Of a stretch of DNA of 64,000 nt, positions 27,519 through 36,985 are shown one piece after another (position 1 is the first letter of the stretch; every line of letters starts with the position of its first letter). This stretch comes from Pseudodesulfovibrio senegalensis (GTDB taxonomy: Bacteria; Desulfobacterota; Desulfovibrionia; Desulfovibrionales; Desulfovibrionaceae). The stretch covers positions 1 through 64,000 of the forward strand of contig NZ_WAIE01000008.1 of the NCBI RefSeq assembly GCF_008830225.1, written 5' to 3'. Under the pieces are notes generated by a model. It searched no databases. It saw only the letters and a program-made list of their open reading frames with translations, and was not told the origin of the DNA. The position numbers were made by a program, and so were the translations under genes.

Positions 27519-29015
27519 ATGACACAGAGCAAGAAAATGAATCGTGGCGATCGCCCGGAACTCATGTGGGGACTGGGGCTTACGGAATCGCAGCAGACAC
27601 AGATAAAGAAGGCGGTTGGGCCTGGCTTCTTTCTGCGCAATTTCCCGGAAGGGAACCTGCCGTGGAACCGTGAGCTTGCCCATGAGGAAAAGCCTTCCGC
27701 AACATGGATTCCCCTCAAGGTATGGAAAGATATTTCCGACAACCGCAAGGAAACCTACAAGCGCATCGAATCCACGCAGCGCATCCTGATCCGCGAGGAA
27801 ATGGATGAAAACGTTGAGATGGAAGACGTGCTCGAACAGGGCTTTTTGACGGTCGTCACCTCGCCCCTGACCCGTAGAAAGGTACAGGATGCTGTCTTCC
27901 GCGCCAGGGAAGTGACCAGCATGTACTCGGACATATACCGCATGACCGAGGAAATCATGCTGGAACGTGAACTGCTCTCGCGCAAGACCGACCAGCTCCT
28001 GTTCCTGAACAAGATTCTCACGGGCTGCGCCGAAAGCCTCGACGCGCGGGTCATTCTGTCCAACGCCAAGGAGCACCTGAACATGCTGGTGCCGGTGTTC
28101 GAGCTGCACGCCGTCTTCTGGCAGCGCCAGTTTGAAAACGGGCTGACCGACGTGGAACTCTTTCTGGACAGCAAGGCCTCCACAGACAAGGAAGAGGAAT
28201 GGACGCGCATGCTGCTGGGCTGCGCCGAACGCATGGGCGACAGCACGGTCAGCGGCTTCCAGAGTTCACATATTGATCCGGTCTTCCGTCCCGGCACCCA
28301 CGGCGCAACAGATGCCCGGGTGGTCTCCATGCCCCTGCAGGCGGGCAACGACACCTACGGATGTCTGGTGCTTTCCGTGGACAAGCAGGCACGCATGGGC
28401 AAGGACGAGGTGGAAACCTTCAAGGCCGCGGCCAGCCACTTGGGCCTGGCCCTGCGCAACGCCCTGATGTTCAAGGAAGTCAAGCTGCGGGCAGACCACG
28501 ACGCACTGACCCGCATATACAACCGTCACACCTTTGACGAACGGCTGGTGCACGAACTCAAGCGCGGTCAACGCTACGGTCACGACCTTTCCCTACTCAT
28601 GGTCGATCTGGACCACTTCAAGGAAGTGAACGACACATACGGGCATCAGGCCGGAGACATTGTCCTGCGGGAAATGGGCAACATCCTGAACAGCTCGATC
28701 CGCGCCACCGACCTTGCCGCCCGATACGGGGGCGAAGAATTCGTGGTGCTGCTGCCGCATACCACCGAGGCAGACGCCCACATGCTGGCGGAACGCATCC
28801 GCAAACGGCTGGCAGATACCAATTTCTCCTTCAACGGACACCAGTTCTCCATCACGGCCAGCATTGGCGTGGCCTCCGTGGAAACCGGCTGCCTGAACCG
28901 GGAGCAGGACCTCGTGCTCAAGGCGGACGAAGCCTTGTATCAGGCCAAGAACAACGGCCGAAACATGGTTGTCATCTCCAGGCAATGCCCGGAAGAACGG
29001 CGCATGCAGCAATAG
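27519..29015 (+). CDS. GAF-like/GGDEF diguanylate cyclase
   Basis: 498 residues. Residues about 160-320 form a GAF-like sensor region preceded by a helical linker; residues 330-490 are a GGDEF domain. The active site is GGEEF at 404-408, and the inhibitory I-site RxxD (RATD, 395-398) lies five residues before it, so it should make c-di-GMP with product feedback. No membrane helix is seen. Divergent from the glycosyltransferase gene by 255 bases that hold no other gene. Confidence 0.92.
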   Translation: MTQSKKMNRGDRPELMWGLGLTESQQTQIKKAVGPGFFLRNFPEGNLPWNRELAHEEKPSATWIPLKVWKDISDNRKETYKRIESTQRILIREEMDENVEMEDVLEQGFLTVVTSPLTRRKVQDAVFRAREVTSMYSDIYRMTEEIMLERELLSRKTDQLLFLNKILTGCAESLDARVILSNAKEHLNMLVPVFELHAVFWQRQFENGLTDVELFLDSKASTDKEEEWTRMLLGCAERMGDSTVSGFQSSHIDPVFRPGTHGATDARVVSMPLQAGNDTYGCLVLSVDKQARMGKDEVETFKAAASHLGLALRNALMFKEVKLRADHDALTRIYNRHTFDERLVHELKRGQRYGHDLSLLMVDLDHFKEVNDTYGHQAGDIVLREMGNILNSSIRATDLAARYGGEEFVVLLPHTTEADAHMLAERIRKRLADTNFSFNGHQFSITASIGVASVETGCLNREQDLVLKADEALYQAKNNGRNMVVISRQCPEERRMQQ

Positions 29016-29043
29016 GCGCATCCCGCGAACGAACGAATCTTCA

Positions 29044-29070
29044 AAAGGCCCGCACACGCGGGCCTTTATC
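29044..29070 (+). terminator. Rho-independent terminator after GGDEF gene
   Basis: AAAGGCCCGC (29044-29053) pairs with GCGGGCCTTT (29058-29067) around ACAC; the T tract is short and interrupted. Confidence 0.75.
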
Positions 29071-29135
29071 ATTTCCATACCCTCTTGGCAGTGCTATGCT
29101 CCTGTCTGAACGAAACCTGAACGGGTGATATATAC

Positions 29136-30041
29136 ATGCGCGCAATAATTGCCGGAGGAACCGGCTTCATCGGCAGGGCCCTGATCGCCGAACTGCAAAA
29201 GAACAACTGGGAAATCATCGTGCTTTCCCGCACGCCGTCCCGCGTGGCCGAGGTATTCGGCAGCGGGGTCATCGGCATGGTCTGGAACGGCGGCGGGGAC
29301 TGGAGTTCCCTGCTCGGACCGCAGACCGTGGTGGTCAATCTCGCCGGAGAAAACATTTCCGGACGCTGGACCACAGCCAAAAAGCAACGGATTCTGGAAA
29401 GCCGCCTCAAGGCCGGGGAAAAGATCGTGCAGGCCGTGAAATCATCGGAGCAGCCGCCCGCCGCACTCATACAGGCCTCGGCCGTGGGCTTTTACGGACC
29501 GCACCAGAGCACGCCCCTGAACGAGGAACATCCGGGGGGTACCGGCTTTCTGGCGGACGTGGCCCGGCAGTGGGAAGATTCCACCAAAAGCCTTGAGAAG
29601 CTCGGGGTACGGCGATGTATCATCCGCACCGGAATGGTGCTGGGCCATGGCGGCGCATTGAAGCAGATGCTCCCTCCTTTCCGCATGTTCATGGGCGGTC
29701 CGGTGGGGCACGGCCATCAGGGGGTGTCATGGATCCACCTGCTGGACGAGGTGCGCGCCATACGCTTTCTCATGGAAAACGAATCCGAAGCGGGGGCATA
29801 CAACCTCACGGCGCCCAACCCCACGGATTTCAACAAATTCGCCAAGATACTGGGTGAAGTGCTCAATCGGCCCTCATGGCTGCGCACGCCGCCATTTGTC
29901 CTGCGCGCCCTGTTCGGCTCCATGGCGGACGAACTGCTGCTCACCGGCCAATTCGCCCTGCCCGAAGCACTGCAGCGCGCGGGATTCGAGTTCCGTTTCC
30001 CGGACCTGAAGTCCGCGCTCAGCGACCTGCTGGCCCGCTGA
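29136..30041 (+). CDS. TIGR01777/SDR39U1 epimerase-like protein (YfcH-like)
   Basis: 301 residues. An N-terminal Rossmann nucleotide site GGTGFIGRAL (7-16) and NLAGENISGRWTTAKKQRILESR (about 68-90) identify the extended SDR subfamily of YfcH/SDR39U1. The C-terminal DUF1731-like region has the pattern RPSWLRTPPFVLR. Its substrate is unknown throughout the family; some homologues are linked to cell division or cofactor repair. Confidence 0.9.
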   Translation: MRAIIAGGTGFIGRALIAELQKNNWEIIVLSRTPSRVAEVFGSGVIGMVWNGGGDWSSLLGPQTVVVNLAGENISGRWTTAKKQRILESRLKAGEKIVQAVKSSEQPPAALIQASAVGFYGPHQSTPLNEEHPGGTGFLADVARQWEDSTKSLEKLGVRRCIIRTGMVLGHGGALKQMLPPFRMFMGGPVGHGHQGVSWIHLLDEVRAIRFLMENESEAGAYNLTAPNPTDFNKFAKILGEVLNRPSWLRTPPFVLRALFGSMADELLLTGQFALPEALQRAGFEFRFPDLKSALSDLLAR

Positions 30042-30084
30042 AAACCGAACCGCGCTCTTGAACACCGCGCCCCGGTGCGGTAGG

Positions 30085-30102
30085 TGTGGTAAAAATACCA
30101 CA
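30085..30102. promoter_or_regulatory. Inverted repeat TGTGGTA-aaaa-TACCACA
   Basis: A perfect seven-base inverted repeat with a four-base centre, 26 bases before the start of the sigma-54 response regulator gene. Its size and symmetry suit a dimeric regulator, perhaps autoregulation, and it would overlap a promoter or the early leader. Confidence 0.5.
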
Positions 30103-30127
30103 TTGTGCCACGCACAAGGGAGTGAAC

Positions 30128-31573
30128 ATGGGCGGCCACATCCTGATCATCGACGACGAAGAAAGCATCCGCATGTCCCTGCAGGGCATTCTGGAAGACG
30201 AAGGCCATACCGTGTTCGGCGCGGAAAACGGCGAACAGGGGCTGGTCCGCATGGATGCAGAGCGGCCGGACATGGTCTTTCTGGACATCTGGATGCCGGG
30301 CATGGACGGGCTGGAGGTGCTGGAACGCATCCGGGCCATGCACGAAAACGTGCCCGTAATCATGATCTCGGGGCACGGCACCATTGAAACCGCGGTCAAG
30401 GCGCTGAAAAAAGGCGCGTTCGATTTCATTGAAAAGCCGCTCTCGCTGGAAAAGGTTGTGGTCTCCACGCGCAACGCATTGGAGTTCGCCCGCCTGACCC
30501 GCGAAAACCAGGCTCTCAAATCCAGCATTTCCAACGACCATCCCGTGAAGCTCACGGGCAATTCCCCGGCCATTCAACAGCTCAACGACGTGATTTCCCG
30601 CGTGGCCCCCACCGAGGCGTGGGTGCTCATCACCGGCGAAAACGGTACGGGCAAGGAAATCGTGGCCCGCTCCATCCACCACCAGAGCAAACGCGCGGAC
30701 AAGCCGCTGGTGGCCGTGAACTGCGCGGCCATTCCCGAGGAACTCATCGAATCCGAACTGTTCGGCCATGAAAAGGGCGCGTTCACCGGCGCGGAAAACG
30801 CGCAGGCAGGCAAATTCGAGCTGGCCCACGGCGGCACGCTGTTTCTGGATGAAATCGGCGACATGAGCCTGAAAACACAGGCAAAAATACTGCGCATCAT
30901 TCAGGAGCAATCCTTTGAGCGCGTGGGCGGGCGCAAGACCATCACCGTGGACGTGCGCGTGATCGCGGCCACCAACAAGAACCTGCCCGAGGAAATAGAG
31001 AACGGCACGTTCCGCGAGGACCTCTATTACCGGCTCAAGGTCTTTCCGCTGGAGGTGCCGCCCCTGCGCACACGCGGGGACGATATCGCCCTGCTCATTG
31101 CGGATTTCACGGATCTGCTGGCCAAGACTCACGGGTTCAAGCCCCTGCAGTTCGAGCAGGACGCGCTCAGCGCGCTGTGCTCCTACGCATGGCCCGGCAA
31201 CGTGCGCGAACTCAAGAATTTCGTGGAACGCATGTTCATCATGCACGCGGGCGAATCGGTGAACGCAGCCATGCTGCCCCCCGAAATGCTCGCGAAAACA
31301 GACGTGCAACCGCCCGCCGACCAACAGCCCGCACCAACGCAGCCCCAGACCCCGCAAGCAGATCATGAGCCCTGCCCGGAAAGCACCATCGACCCGTTCA
31401 TCACCAGCGGCCCGGCAGACCTGAAACAGGCCCGCGCCCTTTTCGAGGCCCGCTTCCTGGAGGCCAAGCTGCGCGAATACGAGGGCAACGTCTCCCAGCT
31501 GGCCAAGGCCGTGGGCATGGAACGCTCCAGCCTGTACCGCAAGCTCAAGGCCTACGACATTCAGGTGGACTGA
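30128..31573 (+). CDS. Sigma-54-dependent response regulator (NtrC/NtrX family)
   Basis: 481 residues from the ATG at 30128 (AAGGGAG before it). Receiver domain 1-120 with Asp53 in [15 protein letters not shown]+ domain about 142-375 with Walker A GENGTGKE at 170 and the sigma-54 contact loop GAFTGA at 217-222; a Pro/Gln-rich linker; and a Fis-type helix-turn-helix at the end ([20 protein letters not shown]). The receiver and layout resemble NtrX. No kinase gene is adjacent, so the partner is elsewhere. Target genes are unknown. Confidence 0.93.
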   Translation: MGGHILIIDDEESIRMSLQGILEDEGHTVFGAENGEQGLVRMDAERPDMVFLDIWMPGMDGLEVLERIRAMHENVPVIMISGHGTIETAVKALKKGAFDFIEKPLSLEKVVVSTRNALEFARLTRENQALKSSISNDHPVKLTGNSPAIQQLNDVISRVAPTEAWVLITGENGTGKEIVARSIHHQSKRADKPLVAVNCAAIPEELIESELFGHEKGAFTGAENAQAGKFELAHGGTLFLDEIGDMSLKTQAKILRIIQEQSFERVGGRKTITVDVRVIAATNKNLPEEIENGTFREDLYYRLKVFPLEVPPLRTRGDDIALLIADFTDLLAKTHGFKPLQFEQDALSALCSYAWPGNVRELKNFVERMFIMHAGESVNAAMLPPEMLAKTDVQPPADQQPAPTQPQTPQADHEPCPESTIDPFITSGPADLKQARALFEARFLEAKLREYEGNVSQLAKAVGMERSSLYRKLKAYDIQVD

Positions 31574-31622
31574 CGGAAGAAACACATTTCATTCCGCAAC
31601 CGCAAACTCTGTGACAAGCCAT

Positions 31623-31644
31623 CCCATCACGCGCAGCGTGATCG
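31623..31644. repeat. REP-like palindrome, family 4, copy 1
   Basis: CCC-ATCACGC-gca-GCGTGAT-CG is a seven-base inverted repeat between convergent genes. A near-identical copy with one change in the centre is at 40358-40379. Both stand just before a GC-rich terminator hairpin between convergent genes. Confidence 0.65.
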
Positions 31645-31668
31645 ACAAAAAGTCTGGAAGGGAGGGGT

Positions 31669-31706
31669 CCGGGGAGGGGAACCTTTTCAAAGGTTTCCCT
31701 CCCCGG
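31669..31706. terminator. Bidirectional terminator between convergent genes
   Basis: CCGGGGAGGG (31669-31678) pairs with CCCTCCCCGG (31697-31706); the inner AACCTTTT/AAAGGTTT continues the stem. It separates the rightward response regulator from the leftward nik operon. Confidence 0.7.
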
Positions 31707-31724
31707 CTCGTTCATCTCTTTTGA

Positions 31725-32546
31725 TCAGACCGCGACCCGTTCACTGAAGCTGCCCTGTTGCCGCGCCTTGTCGGGCATGGGCGGCAAAATAGCATCGAAC
31801 AGTTCCCGCAACACCCCGGAGCCCTTCATGTCCAGCGTGCGGGACGGATCAAAGGCGTGCAGACTGCCGTCGCTCATGAAAAACGCGCGGTCGCAAAAAC
31901 GGCGTACCAGCCGCAGGTCGTGGGTCACGAACAGATAGGCCGTGCCGTATTGGCGGCGCAACGAATCCAGCAGGTCAAGGATGCGGGCCTGAATGAGCAT
32001 GTCCAGACTGCTCACGGCCTCGTCCAGCACGATGACCTGCGGCGAGGGAGCCAGTGCGCGGGCAATGCAGACGCGTTGCAACTGACCGCCGCTGAACCGT
32101 CCGGGCAGCTTGTCCGCGTCGTCCGGGCACAGCCCGACCAGCTCCAGCAGTTCGGCCACGCGGTCCCGAAGCTGTCGCCCTTTCAATTTATCGAAATTGC
32201 GCAAGGGCTCGGCAATGATCTCCCCGGCGGTCAGGCGGGGATTGCTGGAACCGATGGCGTCCTGAAAGACCACCTGCACGGCCCGGCGCACATCCATGGG
32301 CAGCCGTTTGCGGCCGGTCACGTCCTGCCCCAATATCCGCACGCTGCCCGCGTCCGGGGCTTCCAGCCCCAGCATGATGCGTCCCAACGTGCTCTTGCCG
32401 CTGCCGCTGCGTCCCACGAGCCCGAGGCTTTCCCCCGGGTTCAGCGAAAGGTTCACGTCCTCGAGTACGGTAAAACGTTCCTGCTTGTGAAAAAAGCCGC
32501 CCCGTCCGTAGGTCTTTCTTATTCCGGAGAGTTCGACAACCGGCAT
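31725..32546 (-). CDS. nikE: Nickel ABC transporter ATPase NikE
   Basis: 273 residues of the oligopeptide/nickel ATPase family. Walker A GRSGSGKST (near 44), Q-loop VFQDAIGSSNPR, signature FSGGQLQRVCIARALA, Walker B VIVLDEAVSSLD and H-loop VTHDLRLVRR. It is the last gene of the leftward nikABCDE operon and overlaps nikD by 28 bases. The symbol rests on operon order and the clear NikA at the head of the operon. Confidence 0.88.
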   Translation of the reverse strand: MPVVELSGIRKTYGRGGFFHKQERFTVLEDVNLSLNPGESLGLVGRSGSGKSTLGRIMLGLEAPDAGSVRILGQDVTGRKRLPMDVRRAVQVVFQDAIGSSNPRLTAGEIIAEPLRNFDKLKGRQLRDRVAELLELVGLCPDDADKLPGRFSGGQLQRVCIARALAPSPQVIVLDEAVSSLDMLIQARILDLLDSLRRQYGTAYLFVTHDLRLVRRFCDRAFFMSDGSLHAFDPSRTLDMKGSGVLRELFDAILPPMPDKARQQGSFSERVAV

Positions 32547-33337
32547 GGTTCGCTCCCGTGGTTGCAGCCGGAAAACAGCAGATGCGTGGCAATGAGGCTC
32601 TGCGTGTATTCCTGCTGCGGATTACCGAAAATATCATGCACGGAGCCGCGTTCTATGATGCGCCCCTCGTGCATGACGGCCACGTCGTCGGCAAGCTTTG
32701 CTATGACGCCCAGATCGTGCGTCACCAGCAGCATGCCCAGCCCGCGCCGCTCCTTGAGCCCGGCCAGCAGGTCCAGCACGCGGGCCTGGGCCACGGTATC
32801 CAGATCCGTTGTGGGCTCGTCCGCTATGAGAAACGGGGCCTCCAGAATCAGGGCCAGGGCCACCATCACGCGCTGGAGCATGCCCCCACTCATCTGAAAC
32901 GGATACAGATCCGGCACGGACTGCGGATCGGCAAAGCCGACCTCCTGCAGGGCGTCCAGCATGCGATCGCCAAAATCCGGGGAAAGCCTGCCGTGAGCAG
33001 CCAGGGTCTCCTTGAAATGGCTGCGAATGGTAAACACCGGGTCGAAACAGCTCATGGGATTTTGCAGAATCATGCCCACCTTGCTGCTGCGCATGGCCCG
33101 TCGTTGCGCTTTGCTTTCAAGGGTCTTGCCCTCCACGCGGACAGAACCCTGCATGGATAAGCCGCGCGGCAAAAGGTCCATGACCGAAAGGCAGGTCAGG
33201 GATTTGCCGCTGCCGCTGGCGCCCACAAGCCCCAGAACCCGGCCCAGCGAAGCCTGAAAGCCAACGCCGGAAACCAGCTCCCGGTCTGCGGAGCGCACAT
33301 GCAGATTCCGCACTTCAAGAAACGGAATGGAACTCAT
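32519..33337 (-). CDS. nikD: Nickel ABC transporter ATPase NikD
   Basis: 272 residues from the ATG at 33337; the open frame runs further upstream inside nikC and was trimmed. Walker A GASGSGKSLT, signature MSGGMLQRVMVALALI (the MSGGM variant is typical of NikD/DppD), Walker B FLIADEPTTDLD and H-loop VTHDLGVIAK. It forms the ATPase pair with NikE and overlaps nikC by four bases. Confidence 0.88.
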   Translation of the reverse strand: MSSIPFLEVRNLHVRSADRELVSGVGFQASLGRVLGLVGASGSGKSLTCLSVMDLLPRGLSMQGSVRVEGKTLESKAQRRAMRSSKVGMILQNPMSCFDPVFTIRSHFKETLAAHGRLSPDFGDRMLDALQEVGFADPQSVPDLYPFQMSGGMLQRVMVALALILEAPFLIADEPTTDLDTVAQARVLDLLAGLKERRGLGMLLVTHDLGVIAKLADDVAVMHEGRIIERGSVHDIFGNPQQEYTQSLIATHLLFSGCNHGSEPCRLSNSPE

Positions 33338-34188
33338 GGCAAGACATCCTCCTGTACGGCCAGAGCCGGATCGAGCGTGTCCCGCAGGGCATCGCCCAGC
33401 AGGTTGAAGGCCATGACCGTCACGAAGATCATGACGCCGGGCAGCATGATGAGCATGGGGTGGCTCCATATGAACTGTCGCGCGTCACTGATCATCACGC
33501 CCCATTCGGGCATGGGCGGCGTAACCCCGAGACCGAGAAACGACAGGCCCGAGACGTGCAGCATCATGTGGCCGATGTCCAGAGTGCACAGAATCACCAG
33601 CTGGGCCACGATGGGCGGCAGGATGTGCCGCGCCGTGGTCCGCAGCCGCCCGGTGCCCGCAACCCTGGCCGCCAGCACGTACTCGCGGTTCTTCAGCGAA
33701 AGCACCATGCTGCGGATGATGCGCGCGTACCAGGCCCAGTGGGTCAGCGCCACGGCAATGATGACATTGACCATGCCCGTGCCCAGCACGCCGATGAGGA
33801 ACATGGCCAGAATGAACGTGGGAAAGGTCAGAAAAACATCGCAGAAACGCATGAGCGAGGAATCCACGATGCCGCCTGCGTATCCGGAAACCGTGCCCAC
33901 GGTAAACCCGAGCAGCAGCACGATGGCCATGATGGCGGCCACCGAACTGAGGGATGTCCGGGTGCCGTATACCAGCCGCGAAAGCACGTCGCGCCCCAGA
34001 TGGTCGCACCCCAGCGGATGCTCGGCAGAGGGCGGGGCAAACCTGTTTTCCAGAACGACCTCGGTGGGGTCGTGCGGGGCCAGAGCCGGGGCAAACACGG
34101 CTGTGCCGCAGACGACCACCGCCATGAGCACGGCGATGGCCAGCACCCCGCGCCGGGCCACAAACCTGAAAAGGGTACGGGAGCTCAT
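33334..34188 (-). CDS. nikC: Nickel ABC transporter permease NikC
   Basis: 284 residues with about six membrane helices and the DppC/NikC family N-terminal segment followed by PLGCDHLGRDVLSRLVYGTRTSL near 65-88. The EAA-type loop is near 175 (VLAARVAGTGRLRTTARHILP). It pairs with NikB to form the membrane channel and overlaps both neighbours by four bases. Confidence 0.9.
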   Translation of the reverse strand: MSSRTLFRFVARRGVLAIAVLMAVVVCGTAVFAPALAPHDPTEVVLENRFAPPSAEHPLGCDHLGRDVLSRLVYGTRTSLSSVAAIMAIVLLLGFTVGTVSGYAGGIVDSSLMRFCDVFLTFPTFILAMFLIGVLGTGMVNVIIAVALTHWAWYARIIRSMVLSLKNREYVLAARVAGTGRLRTTARHILPPIVAQLVILCTLDIGHMMLHVSGLSFLGLGVTPPMPEWGVMISDARQFIWSHPMLIMLPGVMIFVTVMAFNLLGDALRDTLDPALAVQEDVLP

Positions 34189-35129
34189 CGTTCCCCACCT
34201 CCTTCGAGCCGTATGCGCGGATCAAGCCAGGCGTAGAGGATGTCCACCCCGAGGTTCATGAGCACGAAGATGCCGGTCATGATGAGAATGAAACACTGCA
34301 TGACCGGATAATCCCGGTTGTAGATGGCCGAGACCGCATAGCGGCCCACGCCGGGCCAGGAGAAAATGCTCTCGGCCACCACGGCCCCGCCGAACAGTTC
34401 GCCCACGTGCATGCCGATGGCCGTAACCACCGGGATGAGCGAATTGACCAGCACGTGCCTGCCCACCACGACCCGCTCGGGCAGCCCCCGAACACGGGCA
34501 TAGAGCACGTGCCGGGCGTGCATGTTGTCGAGCATGTTGCCGCGTATGAGCCGGGTATTGATGGCCATGGACATGAGCGACATGGACACGGCGGGCATGA
34601 TCATGTGATCCAGCCCCCCCATGCCCAAAGGCGGCAGCCAGCCCAGCTGGACCGAAAAAAGCCAGACCAGCAGGAATCCCAGCCAGAACCCCGGCATGGA
34701 CACCCCGGCAAAGGCCACGGCCCGCGTGAGGTGGTCGGGCAGGCGGTCCTTTTCCAGCGCGGACCAGATGCCCAGCGGCAGGCTGGCCGCAAGGGTCAGC
34801 AGCAGGGAAAACCCGGCCAGCTTGAGCGTGTTGGGAAGGTAGAACAGTATTTCCTGAAGCACCGGAAGCCCGGTGACGTAGGAACGTCCGAAGTCAAGCG
34901 TGATGGCCTTGCCCAGCCAATGGACGTATTGCACGGCCAGCGGCAGATCGAGGCCCAGCTCCTGCCGGGCCACGGCCAGAGCCTCGTCCGTGGGCGGAAT
35001 ATTGGAAAGGCGCAGATACGACATGGCCGGATCGCCCTGCCCGAGCCTGAGTATGAGGAACACGATTGCCGATACGGCCAAAAGCATTGGCACGAGTATC
35101 AGCAACCGCTTGGCTATGTATCGCAGCAT
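34185..35129 (-). CDS. nikB: Nickel ABC transporter permease NikB
   Basis: 314 residues of the DppB/NikB family: an N-terminal helix (LLILVPMLLAVSAIVFLIL), a periplasmic loop with GLDLPLAVQYVHWLG, and further helices to the C-terminal DPRIRLEG that closes this family. It starts three bases after the nikA stop, so the operon is tightly packed. Confidence 0.9.
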   Translation of the reverse strand: MLRYIAKRLLILVPMLLAVSAIVFLILRLGQGDPAMSYLRLSNIPPTDEALAVARQELGLDLPLAVQYVHWLGKAITLDFGRSYVTGLPVLQEILFYLPNTLKLAGFSLLLTLAASLPLGIWSALEKDRLPDHLTRAVAFAGVSMPGFWLGFLLVWLFSVQLGWLPPLGMGGLDHMIMPAVSMSLMSMAINTRLIRGNMLDNMHARHVLYARVRGLPERVVVGRHVLVNSLIPVVTAIGMHVGELFGGAVVAESIFSWPGVGRYAVSAIYNRDYPVMQCFILIMTGIFVLMNLGVDILYAWLDPRIRLEGGGER

Positions 35130-35132
35130 GGG

Positions 35133-36731
35133 CTAGTCCATGTACATTTTTTCAAACGGAATTTCGTACTTGGTACGCCCGAATTCAACACCCTTCAGCT
35201 CCGGCCGGTGCACGTAGATATTGGTCATGTAGGAAAGCGGGAAATACACGGCCTGTTCGTGCAGGGTGGTCAGGATGTAGCGATAGAGATCCTGCCGTTC
35301 CTTCTCATCCACGCTGATGAGCGCCTCGCCGATGGCCCGGTCGATTTTCTCTTTCATGGGCAGTCCCACCTGCGCCTGATAGTCCGCATGGGAAGGCTTG
35401 CGCATGGAGCTGCAGAAGGAATGCGGATCATACGGGGTTCCCCACGTGTCGCCAAAGATCATGCCGAACTCGCCGTTCTTCTGGCGCGTGAGGAACGAAT
35501 CCTTTTCCTCGCCAACGAGACGCACCTTGACGCCGATGCGTTTCAGGTCGCCCTGCATGACTTCGGCAACGGATTTCTGCAGGGAATCGTTGCCCACGAA
35601 GCACAGATCAAAAGCCAGTTCCTTGCCGTCTTTGGTGCGGTAGTCCGCGCCATCGGCACGCTTCCACCCGGCTGCGTCGAGCAGCGCGCCCGCTTTTGCG
35701 GCATCAAACGAGTACGGAGCCAGCCCGAGGTTGCAATAGGGCATTTTCGGGGAAAACAGGGTATCTGCCGGAGGCTCCACGCCAAGGAAGATGTGCTTGA
35801 CGATGGCGGCCTTGTTCACCCCGTGCAGGATGGCCTTGCGCACGGCGATGTCGTTGGTGGGGAACCGCTTGCTGTTGATGGCCATCACGCGGGTGGCCAG
35901 CGGCTCGGAAGCATCGGCGACAAGGTCCTTGCGGGCCGCATAGCGGGCATAGGTGTCCAGACCGATCTGGCCGCTGCCGTGCCCGCCCGACCCGTAGATC
36001 AGGTCGATCTCGCCGGTATCAAAGGCAATGGCCCGGCCATCGGAATCGGGAATGACCTTGATCAGGAGACGCTTGAAACGCGGCTTGGTGCCCCAGTAAT
36101 GCTCGTTGGCCTCGAACAGGTCGTATTCACCCTTGCGCGTTTCCACCAGCTTCCACGGCCCGGTGCCGATGGGGGCCTTGATCTCCTTGAAGGTGTCGCC
36201 GCTGTCCGGGAAACCCGAGGGCGAAAGGAAACGCATGGGCCTGATCAGGCAGAGTTCCTGCAATGTCGGATAATAGGCATGCTTGAGGTTGAGCTGGAAG
36301 GTGTGGCTGTCCAGCACCTTGGTGGAATCGATCTGGGCGATGAATTCCAGCCAGCCGTGACGCTGCGCGTTTTTCAGCACCGCGTCGAAATTCATTTTCA
36401 CGGCCTTGGCGTCAAAGGGCGTGCCGTCGGAAAAGAGCACGCCCTTGCGCAACGTGAAGACATAGGTCTTGCCGTCCGGGGAAACGGTCCACGATTCAGC
36501 CAGCCACGGAAGGATCTTGCCGCCTTCGCCATAGGCCACCAGCGGCTCGTAAACCATGGCCTGCGCGAACATCTGGCTCGGTGAATACGCATGCGGGTTC
36601 AGCGGTCCCACGTTCGTGGACCACGAATAGTTCAAGGTATCCTTCTGACCCGCCTGCAGCAGACCGGGGCACACGGCCAGCACAAGCAACACAAATGTAG
36701 CAACAAAATACAATCGAAACACCCTCGCCAT
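35133..36731 (-). CDS. nikA: Nickel-binding periplasmic protein NikA
   Basis: 532 residues from the ATG at 36731 (GAGGGA upstream), with a signal peptide ending GLLQAGQ. It matches what I know of E. coli NikA over its length: WSTNVGPLNPHAYSPSQMFAQ, APIGTGPWKLVE, RFGMIF-like FGMIFGDTWGTPYDPHSF and SSMRKPSHADYQAQ. It captures chelated nickel in the periplasm for NikBCDE, feeding hydrogenase and other nickel enzymes. It is the first gene of the operon and divergent from bioDA. Confidence 0.95.
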   Translation of the reverse strand: MARVFRLYFVATFVLLVLAVCPGLLQAGQKDTLNYSWSTNVGPLNPHAYSPSQMFAQAMVYEPLVAYGEGGKILPWLAESWTVSPDGKTYVFTLRKGVLFSDGTPFDAKAVKMNFDAVLKNAQRHGWLEFIAQIDSTKVLDSHTFQLNLKHAYYPTLQELCLIRPMRFLSPSGFPDSGDTFKEIKAPIGTGPWKLVETRKGEYDLFEANEHYWGTKPRFKRLLIKVIPDSDGRAIAFDTGEIDLIYGSGGHGSGQIGLDTYARYAARKDLVADASEPLATRVMAINSKRFPTNDIAVRKAILHGVNKAAIVKHIFLGVEPPADTLFSPKMPYCNLGLAPYSFDAAKAGALLDAAGWKRADGADYRTKDGKELAFDLCFVGNDSLQKSVAEVMQGDLKRIGVKVRLVGEEKDSFLTRQKNGEFGMIFGDTWGTPYDPHSFCSSMRKPSHADYQAQVGLPMKEKIDRAIGEALISVDEKERQDLYRYILTTLHEQAVYFPLSYMTNIYVHRPELKGVEFGRTKYEIPFEKMYMD

Positions 36732-36760
36732 ACAACTATCCCTCGTTTTGATGTTGAAAA

Positions 36761-36779
36761 GAATATTCTTTTTATATTC
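36761..36779. promoter_or_regulatory. Inverted repeat GAATAT-N7-ATATTC upstream of nikA
   Basis: A six-base inverted repeat 30-48 bases before the nikA start, in an AT-rich part of the 254-base nik/bio divergent region. It may be an operator. It does not match the E. coli NikR site (GTATGA-N16-TCATAC), and no clear NikR or BirA site was found in the rest of the region. Confidence 0.3.
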
Positions 36780-36985
36780 GTGACACCTTTTACGGAGAGA
36801 TACACAATGTGTCAACCGCCAACGAGCAATACCCTTCCCTGCTTTGCCGCCTCCGCAGCTTCTGGGATCGGGGGCACGCACAAGGACCGGCCCGCAAAAA
36901 CGCACGAACCATGCACCTTGCCCTTGCCGGGCGTCCTGCGTATGGTCGGATTTCCTGCCGAAAAGGCCAACCAACACCATATGCC

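Noticed and set aside
36732-36985. NikR or BirA operator in the nik/bio divergent region
   Set aside because: GTGACAC and GTGTCAA half-sites occur but with a 22-base spacer that fits neither known motif. Only the simple inverted repeat at 36761 was listed.
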